From contig OZ024861.1 in assembly GCA_964017155.1 (NCBI GenBank), positions 15,544,226-15,608,225 on the forward strand: a stretch of 64,000 nucleotides of DNA. The letters run 5' to 3'. Position 1 is the stretch's first letter; every line of letters begins with the position of its first letter. The position numbers and the translations under genes were made by a program. The notes under the pieces are model-generated. The model saw only the letters and a program-made list of their open reading frames with translations, was not told the DNA's origin and made no database searches. This DNA is from Oasisia sp. SBJ-2009. Taxonomy: Eukaryota; Annelida; Polychaeta; Sabellida; Siboglinidae. Below, piece after piece: positions 34,796-46,575 of this stretch.

Positions 34796-36360
34796 GTGTG
34801 TGTGAACATGAGTCAAAAGACGAGCAATGTAGTCACAACAGTTGATAGCTGTCAGCCAGTTAGAATATAAACTTGAAGAAGATGAAGAAACCGAAGATGA
34901 AGAAGAAATTGGTGATGAAGAAGGATGCCCTGGAGTCTAGTCCTGTGACTGTGTCATGCCCGGAGCCCAGTGGAGCCTGGACTGACGCACACTGATGACA
35001 CTACGACGGCAGTGATGAAGTGAGAAGAGTGACCACAATTCCCTTAATTAAAACCTCGCCCATTACAAGGCCTTGACGTAGAACGATGTGCTATTAAATG
35101 GATCGAGGCCAGACATAATAGCCGGGCGTCTAATGCATCGTTCTGCACTGGCAGTAGTCACTGCCCAAGACGTCACATCCCGTTAGAAAACTCCCGTGAC
35201 AGCTAATTGTGACTATCTTGTCATCCTTAAGGAGATGTGATGTTCACAGTGTCTCTGTTTGAACAGAGATGCCACGTGTGGTCCCTCGTGACGCGATTGC
35301 ACGCATGTCACAATGAGTATGATGGATGGGAGTGTGACAGGCATGCCTCGGAGAAGCGTGGTTCGCCTGCAAGTGACAACAAAGTGTGTGTCCTTCTCTG
35401 AAGATGTCACACGTCAGAGAACAGGAAAGAGACGGAGGAATGTTTATCCGTGAATAGAGACAACTGTGATATTGTTTCGACTTGTACCAATGAAGTATTG
35501 TTTATGGGTTTGGAAGTGGAGTGGATGGCAGAGAACGGTCAACAGACCGGGATCCCCTTAGAATGAAGAGACCTTGGACGAATTGTAAGAACGAACTACA
35601 TAGGATTGGGATAACTAGAGAACGGTGAGATATAAAGGAAGTGTAGACAAGTGGTTGTCATGGCAATGAGGGAGCAGCGAAAGAAGGAAAGCAAATAACA
35701 GTTGGGGAGCAGCACAGACGGCAACACACAAAGAGAAAAATGCGGAATTTAGTCATGACTGCAGAAACTATTTTAACGAGATCTGTTAATGGGCATTAAC
35801 TACTGGGAGTGCATAAGTCAGCACCAAAGGTGATAAAACACTACATAGGATGGCAGTTTGTTTGTCACCACATATCACTAACTATCTACAGCGGCGCCAC
35901 TCAGTGACTGAAACATAAATGCAAATTTACATACATATGATTTATTGTTGGGGAAGGAATTAAATGCTAGATATAACGTCTCGTTAGGTTTGAGGTTAAG
36001 TGAACTTATGACACTTTTATTATATAACCATGCAACCAAATCCACAAGCAGATCATTCAAGTCTGACCCAGACATCCTAGGCCAGATCCCCGGGGCGATG
36101 GGAGAAAACACGCCGTGATGGCGCACATTCACCCTACAAGACAAGCAGGCATTTCACTTGCAAATGACGGCGGCCGAGCTCCTCCGACGAGACCAGTTCT
36201 GTTTGCGCAACAATAAAACCGTGGCACCGAGCGAGGCAGGATAACGACTTGACTTCAGAATGTCCCGCAGGAAATTGGTTGTTGGCTAACGTGATTATCG
36301 GCACATAATGTGGGGCGAGTCCTGTGTGACATCGTAAACGATGCAATCCCTGTCTGGAGT
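34796..36360. other. Intergenic DNA with two balanced-composition islands
   Basis: 34990-35230 and 35870-36350 are GC-balanced, non-repetitive and lack convincing ORFs (the 88-codon minus frame at 35878-36144 has no motif). They contain TTTTATTATATAACC and ACAATAAAACCGTGG. Candidate conserved non-coding elements only. Confidence 0.25.
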
Positions 36361-36364
36361 TGTG

Positions 36365-36428
<64 letters not shown>

Positions 36429-36436
36429 TGTGTGCA
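36361..36436. repeat. (TG)n(TGCG)n microsatellite
   Basis: TG repeats pass into about 13 TGCG/GTGC tetranucleotides: alternating purine-pyrimidine DNA. Confidence 0.96.
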
Positions 36437-37173
36437 GGTTTGAATACTCCACAATGGTTTTCTCTATTTACAAGTACAGTATACAGAAACTAGGGGGGGA
36501 AAACTATATATGGTTATCCTGTCTTAAAACCATGTTATATAAATTTTAATAAACTTTTTCTCAGCTATTTATCAACATATATGCTTGAAACTTCATAGTG
36601 TTTATGGTAATAGTATACTATAGGTAGTGACATGAAGAATTTGAAGAAAAACAAACACAGTTTTGTTGCAATAACACATAACTACAAAATACCGCCAATA
36701 ATTTTAGGCTCAAATACGCCCACATAGTTAAAAAATCATTAAAACAAAAGTATCTTGTAAAAGAAAAAACAAAGGATGCTACTACCTGTAGATTAGACTA
36801 CTCTAACTGTTTATTTTTTTTGGGTGAAATTGGGCCATGGATTATGCTTTAAAAAACTGTGAAAAGCTAACATTTATATCCAAGATGGCCGCCGTTTGGG
36901 GGGACGGAAACCCTCTAAAAATCAAAAAAGTATACACAGTATAGTTTTTTGACATAATTAACCCCAATTTACAACTTTCAGCTCTTTAAGATTATAAATA
37001 ATAAAAAAAAAGCGTGAGACCCAGGTTAGTCCTTAAATATGTTTTGCTGTTAGTTATTGAAATTTAAATGTTTTGGAAGTAAAGAGTTTGTTTAACTCAC
37101 AATGCATTGCACTTTAAAATATAGTTTAAGATATGGAGCAATAACAATGCATTGCCATTAGTGGCTTCATCCC
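36437..37173. other. Intergenic AT-rich DNA, nothing recognised
   Basis: Contains A/T homopolymer runs and an AAGATGGCCGCCGTTTGGGG motif. No gene. Confidence 0.35.
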
Positions 37174-38476
37174 CTTCAGATGATGACCCTCCTTGGAAAT
37201 ATCACTTCAGATGATGACCCTCCTTGGAAATATCACTTCAGATGATGACCCTCCTTGGAAATATCACTTCAGATGATGACCCTCTTTGGAAATATCACTT
37301 AGATGATGACCCTCCTTGGAAATATCACTTCAGATGATAACCCTCCTTGGAAATATCACTTCAGATGATAACCCTCCTTGGAAATATCACTTAGATGATG
37401 ACCCTCCTTGGAAATATCACTTCAGATGATAACCCTCCTTGGAAATATCACTTCAGATGATGACCCTCCTTGGAAATATGTCTTCAGATGATGACCCTCT
37501 TTGGAAATATCACTTCAGATGATGACCCTCCTTGGAAATATCACTTAGATGATGACCCTCCTTGGAAATATCACTTCAGATGATGACCCTCCTTGGAAAT
37601 ATCACTGTAGATGATGACCCTCCTTGGAAATATCACTTCAGGTGGTGACACACCTTGGAAATATCACTTTAGGTGATGACCCTCCTTGGAAATATCACTT
37701 TAGGTGATGACATACCTTGGAAATATCACTTTAGGTGATGACCCTCCTTGGAAATATCACTTCAGGTGATGACACACCTTGGAAATATCACTTTAGGTGA
37801 TGACCCTCTTTGGAAATATCACTTTAGGTGATGACACACCTTGGAAATATCACTTCAGATGATGACACATCTTGGAAATATCACTGTAGATGATGACCCT
37901 CCTTGGAAATATCACTTCAGGTGGTGACACACCTTGGAAATATCACTTTAGGTGATGACCCTCCTTGGAAATATCACTTTAGGTGATGACATACCTTGGA
38001 AATATCACTTTAGGTGATGACCCTCCTTGGAAATATCACTTCAGGTGATGACACACCTTGGAAATATCACTTTAGGTGATGACCCTCTTTGGAAATATCA
38101 CTTTAGGTGATGACACACCTTGGAAATATCACTTTAGGTGATGACCCTCCTTGGAAATATCACTTTAGGTGATGACACACCTTGGAAATATCACTTCAGA
38201 TGATGACACATCTTGGAAATATCACATTAGGTGATGACCCTCCTTGGAAATATCACTTTAGGTGATGACATACCTTGGAAATATCACTTTAGGTGATGAC
38301 CCTCCTTGGAAATAAATATTATCACTTTAGGTGATGACCCTCCTTGGAAATATCACTTTAGGTGATGACACACCTTAGAAATATCACTTCATGTGATGAC
38401 ACACCCTGGAAATATCACTTTAGGTGATGAACCTCCTTGGAAATATCACTTTAGGTGAGAACCCTCCTTGGAAATA
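37174..38476. repeat. 31-bp satellite with a 9-unit higher-order repeat, ~42 units
   Basis: Unit core GATGACCCTCCTTGGAAATA then TCACTT. Left units carry CAGATGATGA; right units carry TAGGTGATGA and alternate CCCTCC with ACACACC. The marker variant CACTGTAGATGATG occurs at 37603 and 37882, 279 bp apart, which is exactly nine units, and the following series of variants is repeated in the same order. Occasional 1-bp deletions (CACTTAGATG) occur. Confidence 0.95.
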
Positions 38477-39557
38477 GCCAAGCCCAGTATCAACAATATT
38501 TTTGTAAACATGCTTCCCAGCAGCTAAGACATATTTGGGCAGCTTTTGTATTAAAATACACAATATTAAAGTTGATACTGTTATATATGAATTTTAAATT
38601 AAAAACAATCACAAAACCTGATCTCTAAATGCAGAAATCATGATACAGATTGATATAATTATATTCCTATAATCATCACAAGAAAAAAATTGAATGAAAA
38701 CCTTAGTGACCTCCAGTGATGTAGTAAATATTACCCAGCAAAATATGTTTAAATGTAGTGCCCATTGAAAAATAATGTTATCCTACTGCCCAAACGATGA
38801 AGATACTAACTAGACTAGCTCTAACTGAAAACACTTTCCAGTCCAGAGGATGAATATTTTGTGTTAGTTTCACAACCTGTGAATATGTATTTTTCCAGTT
38901 TTATTTCTTGACCTTAATTGTTCATGTCTTTATTTTGAGGTTTGCTCCTTAACAAATGGCTAAGGAGTACTTACTCTTGTAATATTTCAGTTAATTTATA
39001 TGAAGACACAATATGTGTAATTGATTTATACTGTTATCTATAGAGGTAATTTTAGAACAATCAATCGCCAAACAGTGTAATTTCATCACACCAAAATGCC
39101 ACAAGTTATAAAACATTTATTGCGATCAGAAAGCCACTGAAGTGTGAAGTAAGATTAATTTTCTATTAAAAGCAATAAAAACCATGCAGCCCGCACATCG
39201 GAATGGTTTTATTAATTCTGTCTTTATGCATGAGATTTGATGCGAGGCATTAAGATGCCCTGTTTTTCTCTGGTGAGACATGCTCGTTAAAACACACTGT
39301 GATTCCACTAATGGGCTTTGTGTGATTATTGCTTGACAGGTGCACAAATTCCAACAGGGGAAACTACTGCAACTGTGACACGTTTCAAATATATCAAATG
39401 CCACATATCAAACCATAGTCAGAAGCAATTCAGAAAATATCGCTGTGTCAAATCAATTATTTAAGCTTATTGTGGTAGTCTTAAAAAAGGTTTTCCAAGA
39501 AAGCATGTAGTTTGCAATCCTTTTGGTTGAAGTAGACATTTTCAGCAGTGATTTATC
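38477..39557. other. Intergenic DNA, nothing recognised
   Basis: AT-rich. 39040-39400 is better balanced (TTTTATTAATTCTGTC at 39206-39221) and could be a non-coding element. Confidence 0.3.
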
Positions 39558-39562
39558 TATGC

Positions 39563-39655
<93 letters not shown>

Positions 39656-39690
39656 ATGTATATGTATATTTATATACACACACATATATA
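39558..39690. repeat. (TA)n microsatellite
   Basis: Long pure TA run flanked by TATATGTATATGTA motifs on both sides. Confidence 0.96.
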
Positions 39691-40426
39691 TGTGGTTTGA
39701 AACAGAAAAAAGGTAATTTTTTATTATAATCAACTCATGCCACTATGGTTTATAAGACAAAGGATGAAGAGTAATTTAATTGTTCATAGATTTTCGAAAA
39801 AAATTAATATCTACCACATTTAATAATACCTACAACACCCGAAATATCGAAAGATATGACCATACTAACAAAATACACTAAAATATATAAATAAATCAAA
39901 CATGGTACAGGCGGTTCTCTGGTCAACAAGTACCCGGTAGTTGGCTGTATATCGGTGAAATGAAGATGCAACCAACTGGTTATCTTCTTCGTGTCTCAAC
40001 AATGAACATTTTCACAGACTACATAGTGATATGATATTATGATCTCTGTATTTGCTGTCAACATTATTCATTCTGAAGACATCATTATCTGACACAAAAT
40101 CATCAAGAAATTACCTCTAAAATTCACCATATGCCATGCGATGTCAGTCATCTAGATGAATGCACCTCAACATCCTTCTAATAAACTCACGTAATTTGCA
40201 AAGGAAAATTGTGTTTCACAAGATGGCGACAGGACGTGTTTCCATGACCTACATAGAGCTTAGGTCAGCAGTTTGAACTGGGTGGTTAATGTAAAAGAAG
40301 GATGTGATCGCAGCAAATGGAAGACCTAGGAACTGTGAGTCTACTGGCTGGTTTTAACTGCCATGCACTAATGAGCGATGGCCAATTTTGGCTGGTCTGG
40401 GCAGTAAAGAGTTAATGTCCACTCAC

Positions 40427-40650
40427 AGTGGCATGCCACACTTGTGTTGCAAATTTTGAGTCGATGATGTAAGTAATAACTGTCTTTGTTTCAACACCAA
40501 CTGGGCAGCATTCAAGTCAAGATTACTCAGCCAACAGCGGGCGTCGTCGAGGGACTGTGAAATGTCAGCGGGGACAGGAGGTGGCCTCCACTCATCAGGA
40601 ATCATACAACTCTCCCATACAGAGGGAGGAGGAAGATTAAGTGTCAGGTC
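40427..40650 (-). CDS. Candidate internal exon, unrecognised
   Basis: 224-bp open stretch on the minus strand with a strong acceptor (CATCCTGCCCACCCTCCCCCAG before 40650, of which the last 15 bases are nearly all pyrimidine) and a consensus donor (CACT then GTGAGT at 40426-40421). In the frame starting at its first base it encodes DLTLNLPPPSVWES, DEWRPPPVPADISQSLDD, RCWLSNLDLNAAQLVL and a Gln/Leu-rich end, with mixed codons unlike a repeat. It ends in phase 2. No family recognised and no partner exon found. An opposite-strand frame (about 40560-40868) overlaps its 5' third. Confidence 0.35.
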
Positions 40651-40868
40651 CTGGGGGAGGGTGGGCAGGATGCTGTCTCCCTGGCCAAGTGGTTCACTAA
40701 TGACGTGTCAAGAGTTCCAGAAAATACTCCCCCCAGTGGGGCAGAGTTAATTTCACGGAAAAAATTAGCTCTTCTGGGAAGATTTACTGACGTCCGACAC
40801 ACCTGGGAACTGACGGACTGGTGGGGACGGGGGCTGTACATCATACGTGGACTCAAAGAACGTACGTG
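40560..40868 (+). CDS. Opposite-strand open stretch, doubtful
   Basis: About 100 sense codons without an ATG, ending in TGA at 40868, with fairly coding-like composition (SLAKWFTNDVSRVPEN, LLGRFTDVRHTWELTDWW). It overlaps the minus-strand candidate exon. A donor-like GTACGT occurs near its end. Both may be decayed pieces of one transposon, or one may be real. Confidence 0.15.
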
Positions 40869-41584
40869 AATGGGCTATGCACATGATTATAGTTACACAT
40901 GAGAACTGTTATATATTCCATTTATGGTAACATCAGATGTCTGCTTAATCACTTCTCTCCATTGTAGCTGTACCGGAAATGTTTTTAAGTAAGTAACTAG
41001 TTATCATTATAGCTAAATTATTTATATAATATACAAATATTTAAGTGTCATGATCCTGCATGCTTACTTTCATACTTGACATCCTTATTTCTGAAAAGAA
41101 ATCATGTACATATTTACATAATTCAACATATTATCTTTTTCATTGGTTAAATAGCATTCCTATTCTGAATACATAGTCTCATTTCTATAATGAACAAAAT
41201 CCAGTTTGTTGAAAATATGTCTGTCACTAAAAGTACATAGAGCCCTTCAACTGACAAAAGGTTATCAGTTACACTTGTACCACAACTGTCAAAGGTTGGG
41301 TCATACATCAAAGAATGGGGCAACTTGTTGACCACATATATAAGATGGCATTCCTGTTTGAAACAGGCTTTAAGTCGAATGGTCTGTTGCATAAAATTGA
41401 ATTACAGTCGACAACATATCCCATAAAGTTTGTGATTTTCACAGAAATGCATACTTGATAATCTCACCCTCCAATGACGAGATTATTTTCCTTGACAAAT
41501 AATCCCATAAAAAAACATGCATTTACAAACCAACAGATTAAAAAACAATGCATGTGAACAACAAGGCCTACTTTTTGCAGGGAG

Positions 41585-41833
41585 TTAGTTCCGTGCCTTC
41601 AGCAGCGGTAATGCTATCACTGCCACTGCAGCCTCAGCTAGGGCCCGCAGACAGACAGCCATGGACCAGTTGTAGTGAGCAGTGTATTGCTTAATGAAGC
41701 GGACCCCAGAGAAGAGCTCTGACAGATAACCAATGATGACATTAATGACAACCTTGGCAACCAGATTACAGGTTTCAATTGGCGAGGACACGACCAAGGT
41801 GGGTAGGTTAATTCCCGCGTTGTCACACAGGCA
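41585..41833 (-). CDS. Candidate terminal exon, unrecognised
   Basis: On the minus strand an acceptor-like ATGACTTCAG is followed by 82 open codons and TAA at 41587-41585. The peptide begins CLCDNAGINLPTLVVSS, continues NLVAKVVINVIIGYLSELFS and ends MAVCLRALAEAAVAVIALPL then LKARN. It is moderately hydrophobic with a possible membrane-associated helix near the end. The frame is closed by TGA immediately before the acceptor, consistent with an exon boundary. I do not recognise the family. It lies beside the duplicated segment starting at 41921. Confidence 0.3.
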   Translation of the reverse strand, partial: CLCDNAGINLPTLVVSSPIETCNLVAKVVINVIIGYLSELFSGVRFIKQYTAHYNWSMAVCLRALAEAAVAVIALPLLKARN

Positions 41834-41920
41834 CTGAAGTCATTTACCTGTGTAAGTAAGTCAACGATCGTCAACATCAAACTATGTGTCATCAATTTGA
41901 TTTCTGTGTGACTCATTTAA

Positions 41921-42240
41921 AATTAATAGTGCACACAAAAACAAACCTTAAAATAAACACAGTACCCACTGCACCAGGCTTGTGCAACTTCAGAATGCAG
42001 CTGTAGTAACATTATCAAGTAAACTATTCCCACATATTCAGATACCTACACATAATTCAATTATCAGCTGTCCAAACAATGGAAACTTACACTGTTCGAC
42101 TATACACAGTTACTGCAATCATTTATATTCTTGTCACGGAATAATTTCAAGTGAATTCAAAAATTGAAATATTAATGCAAATACACATTTTTGCATTAAT
42201 TTCACCAATAAATTGTACACATTGAGTACTAAATGTTGGC
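41921..42240. repeat. Segmental duplicate, uninterrupted copy
   Basis: From AATTAATAGTGCACACAAAA to CTAAATGTTGGCC this segment is homologous to 46479-46571 plus 47900-48007. It lacks the LINE that splits the other copy, and it retains about 125 bp (around 42091-42215) that the other copy lacks. Confidence 0.88.
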
Positions 42241-42895
42241 CCAACAAATGGCTGTGGCAAGTGACCAAATATATTGAACCAACTGCAGAAAATATTAGTC
42301 ATGTATCAACTTACTTGGACATACAACTACCAAATGTTTGATGGGATAAACCAATCAAGGAAACAGCCTTAAAATGTACGACAACAATTCTGTGGCAGAT
42401 TTGCTTCATGGAAAAGGAATAAAAAATCTGGTAACTTTTCATCTTTGTCATGGGAAACTGAAAATAACCACATGAATGACACCAACGATTGAATATGAAT
42501 CCTGCTGGTGCTCATGGGACGAGGATTAATAACATCAAAAAAAACAAGCGCAATGCTCCACTGTCCTGAAGATCAAGCTATCTGCATGAGGGAAGTGGTC
42601 AAGAAAAAACACCACAGCTATCTGCCCTGCCACTATGGGATGGTAACGATGATAGATACACAGTGCTAACTAGCATGTACTGGGGCGACTAGCACCGATT
42701 GTTGCTGTAGCAGGCATGTGTAATATTAATGGTGGCCGAGATCACGGCAGACAGACCAACGAATCTTGCATTGTTAGCCGTGCCACTGCTGGGTGATGGT
42801 ATCTCGTTACAATCGCGCCTTGTCTGCTAGGGCAGTGAGAACTGTCCTGATGTAGTCTACTGGTGGACAGCTGTCACACCGTGAGACTGGTTATC
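42241..42895. other. Intergenic DNA, nothing recognised
   Basis: Unique. 42690-42880 is GC-balanced without an ORF. Confidence 0.35.
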
Positions 42896-43107
42896 AGATG
42901 GGTAGATAGGGAGAGAGAGATATGGAAAGAATTGGAGAGAGAGAGAGAGTTGGTGAGAGAGGTGGACAGAGTTGGAGAGTGAGGGCTGTCTGAGAGAGGC
43001 TGTATGAGAGGGAGATACAGAGACAGAGAGAGCGAGAGAGAGGGGGGCAGGAGAGAGAGATGGGGTGAGGGAGATGGGGTGAGAGAGATAGATGCTTGCA
43101 AGAGAAT

Positions 43108-43147
<40 letters not shown>

Positions 43148-43240
43148 GAGACAGAGAGACAGAGAGACAGAGAGACAGAGAGACAGAGAGACAGAGACAG
43201 AGACAGAGACAGATACAGAGACAGAGACAGAGACAGAGAC

Positions 43241-43306
<66 letters not shown>

Positions 43307-43370
43307 CGAGGAGCGGGTGAGAGAGAAGATGGGGAGAGAGAGCGTGCAAGAAAAAGAGAGAGAATGCACA
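42896..43370. repeat. GA-rich tract with (GACAGA)n core
   Basis: Purine-rich plus strand: irregular GA to 43106, then GA, GAGACA and GACAGA repeats to 43302, then irregular GA. Long Ser/Leu and Arg/Glu frames are compositional. Confidence 0.95.
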
Positions 43371-43737
43371 GCATGTCAATGCAATAATTATGTTTTCCAA
43401 CACCTTAGAAATTTACAAGGATAATTATTTTCTCTACTGCATGTACACATTACTCCTTGACCTAACAAGAGAGAGTGATTGTAACATGCCAGAAATGCAA
43501 ACGAGCAGCCAACTAATTATATGTGTCCTTTGCCAGTGCAAAAATGCATGGAAACAACCAACACTGAAACTGTGTGTTTCTGGAAACAGTAAAACATTCC
43601 ATGCTCTGAAAGACTTTCTGACAGCAGATAATTTAATAAATTCTACATGTCTAATACTTCACGAATGTTCCTGATACTTTTGCGTAGATTTCCCTCATTT
43701 TCCCTGCTCCTGACTACACTCCCCTTTCTGACTCTCT
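43371..43737. other. Short unique spacer
   Basis: No recognised gene. A 94-codon frame (43390-43674) has no domain. Confidence 0.35.
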
Positions 43738-45358
43738 CTCATCCCCCTCCCCTCTCATCCCCCTCCCCTCACGTCCCCCTCCCTTCACATCCCCCTCCCT
43801 TCACATCCCCCTCCCTTCACATCCCCCTCCCTTCACATCCCCCTCCCTTCACATCCCCCTCCCCTCACATCCCCCTCCCCTCACATCCCCCTCCCTTCAC
43901 ATCCCCCTCCCTTCACATCCCCCTCCCTTCACATCCCCCTCCCTTCACATCCCCCTCCCTTCACATCCCCCTCCCCTCACATCCCCCTCCCTTCACATCC
44001 CCCTCCCCTCACATCCCCCTCCCCTCACATCCCCCTCCCTTCACATCCCCCTCCCTTCACATCCCCCTCCCTTCACATCCCCCTCCCCTCACATCCCCCT
44101 CCCTTCACATCCCCCTCCCTTCACATCCCCCTCCCTTCACATCCCCCTCCCCTCACATCCCCCTCCCTTCACATCCCCCTCCCCTCACACCCCCCTCCCT
44201 TCACATCCCCCTCCCTTCACATCCCCCTCCCTTCACATCCCCCTCCCCTCACACCCCCCTCCCTTCACATCCCCCTCCCTTCACATCCCCCTCCCTTCAC
44301 ATCCCCCTCCCCTCACACCCCCCTCCCTTCACACCCCCCTCCCCTCACACCCCCCTCCCTTCACATCCCCCTCCCTTCACATCCCCCTCCCTTCACATCC
44401 CCCTCCCCTCACACCCCCCTCCCTTCACACCCCCCTCCCCTCACACCCCCCTCCCTTCACATCCCCCTCCCTTCACATCCCCCTCCCCTCACACCCCCCT
44501 CCCCTCACATCCCCCTCCCTTCACATCCCCCTCCCTTCACATCCCCTTCCCCTCACATCCCCCTCCCTTCACACCCCCCTCCCTTCACATCCCCCTCCCC
44601 TCACATCCCCCTCCCTTCACATCCCCCTCCCTTCACATCCCCTTCCCCTCACATCCCCCTCCCTTCACATCCCCCTCCCCTCACACCCCCCTCCCTTCAC
44701 ATCCCCCTCCCCTCACATCCCCCTCCCCTCACATCCCCCTCCCTTCACATCCCCCTCCCTTCACATCCCCCTCCCTTCACATCCCCCTCCCCTCACACCC
44801 CCCTCCCTTCACATCCCCCTCCCTTCACATCCCCCTCCCCTCACATCCCCCTCCCCTCACACCCCCCTCCCTTCACATCCCCCTCCCCTCACATCCCCCT
44901 CCCCTCACACCCCCCTCCCTTCACATCCCCCTCCCTTCACACCCCCCTCCCTTCACATCCCCCTCCCTTCACATCCCCCTCCCCTCACATCCCCCTCCCC
45001 TCACACCCCCCTCCCTTCACATCCCCCTCCCTTCACATCCCCCTCCCCTCACATCCCCCTCCCCTCACACCCCCCTCCCTTCACATCCCCCTCCCCTCAC
45101 ATCCCCCTCCCCTCACACCCCCCTCCCTTCACATCCCCCTCCCTTCACACCCCCCTCCCTCACATCCCCCTCCCTTCACATCCCCCTCCCCTCACACCCC
45201 CCTCCCTTCACATCCCCCTCCCCTCACATCCCCCTCCCCTCACACCCCCCTCCCTTCACATCCCCCTCCCCTCACATCCCCCCTCCCCTCACATCCCCCT
45301 CCCTTCACATCCCCCTCCCTTCACACCCCCCTCCCTTCACACCCCCCTCCCTTCACAT
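43738..45358. repeat. 16-bp G-free minisatellite, about 100 units
   Basis: Unit CCCTTCACATCCCCCT with CCCCTCAC and CACACCCC variants. For about 1.6 kb the plus strand is practically without G (one at 43772). The minus strand shows GGGAGGGGG every 16 bp. Three units make 48 bp, so a 581-codon Pro/Ser/His frame appears; single-base indels near 45165 and 45279 shift the register, and I regard it as non-coding. Confidence 0.97.
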
Positions 45359-46195
45359 CCCAACCAAATCTGTCGTCACACAACCCTCTTAACCAGACTT
45401 CTTCTCCTTCTCAACAACAAACTGCTAAACATGTTCTTGGACTACCAAAGATCACCATGACCCAACTGTGAAACAAAATGTTCCACAAAAACGTACTACA
45501 TAAAAACTGTGGTTTTTAGGAAACAAAATCTACTGGCCTAAGATGTGAACTTGCGACTGACGCTCAGTGGCCATGGAGGCTAATGTGAAAGTGAATCCCT
45601 GCAGGCTTCTAAAATGATCACCTAAATCTGGACCAGTAGTAACACAAGTAAGGTTAATCTACTTTCTAAGTGTCGCATAATCCGTAACACACCTGATTCG
45701 TGAATATGTAAATAAGTAATGATCACACTGATGCTGGGCTAATCTGTAACAACGAACAACCAACCACGCCAATGAAAATAACTATAATCTTACAACATTT
45801 TCTACACTGCATCGCTTCACAAAATATTCAGCGTTACATAGCACTGCATAAAACTGAGCGAAAACAACTCTTGATGGCAGGAGATTTCGCACAAAGTGCT
45901 CAGCTTGCTGTAAATCCCAGTGTGGTTCATGTCTGTGGGCCATCGTAATGCAACTATTAATTGAGTACGCGATCGACACGCCAGTTCCATTAACAGCTTT
46001 GTCACGGATGCCACCTGACCTGAGAATTTGTAAGACATTCGTTTTTGTTACTAAGGTTATTGATTTCTCTACGACGCGAACACAGCCCAGTTATAGCCAG
46101 GGACTTTGTGTGGGATGGAGGAATGAAGCCTGCATGAGAGAATTATCTCCGAGGTGTAATAGTTGCACCAACATGAGTTGTATGGTGGTTAATGT
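45359..46195. other. Intergenic DNA, nothing recognised
   Basis: Unique sequence; short frames without motif. Confidence 0.35.
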
Positions 46196-46482
<287 letters not shown>

Positions 46483-46575
46483 TAATAGTGCACACAAAAA
46501 CAAACCTTAAAATTAACCTGCTTGTGCAACTTAGTAATGTAGCTGTAGTAATATTATCAGGTAAATCATCTCAAG

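Noticed and set aside
42857..43403. Three Ser/Leu-rich frames of about 170 codons on the minus strand
   Set aside because: GA-rich low-complexity tract, all registers open.
43647..45392. 581-codon Pro/Ser/His-rich frame
   Set aside because: Produced by a 16-bp G-free repeat. The residue pattern is what three out-of-phase units must encode; indels occur and no flanking coding sequence exists.
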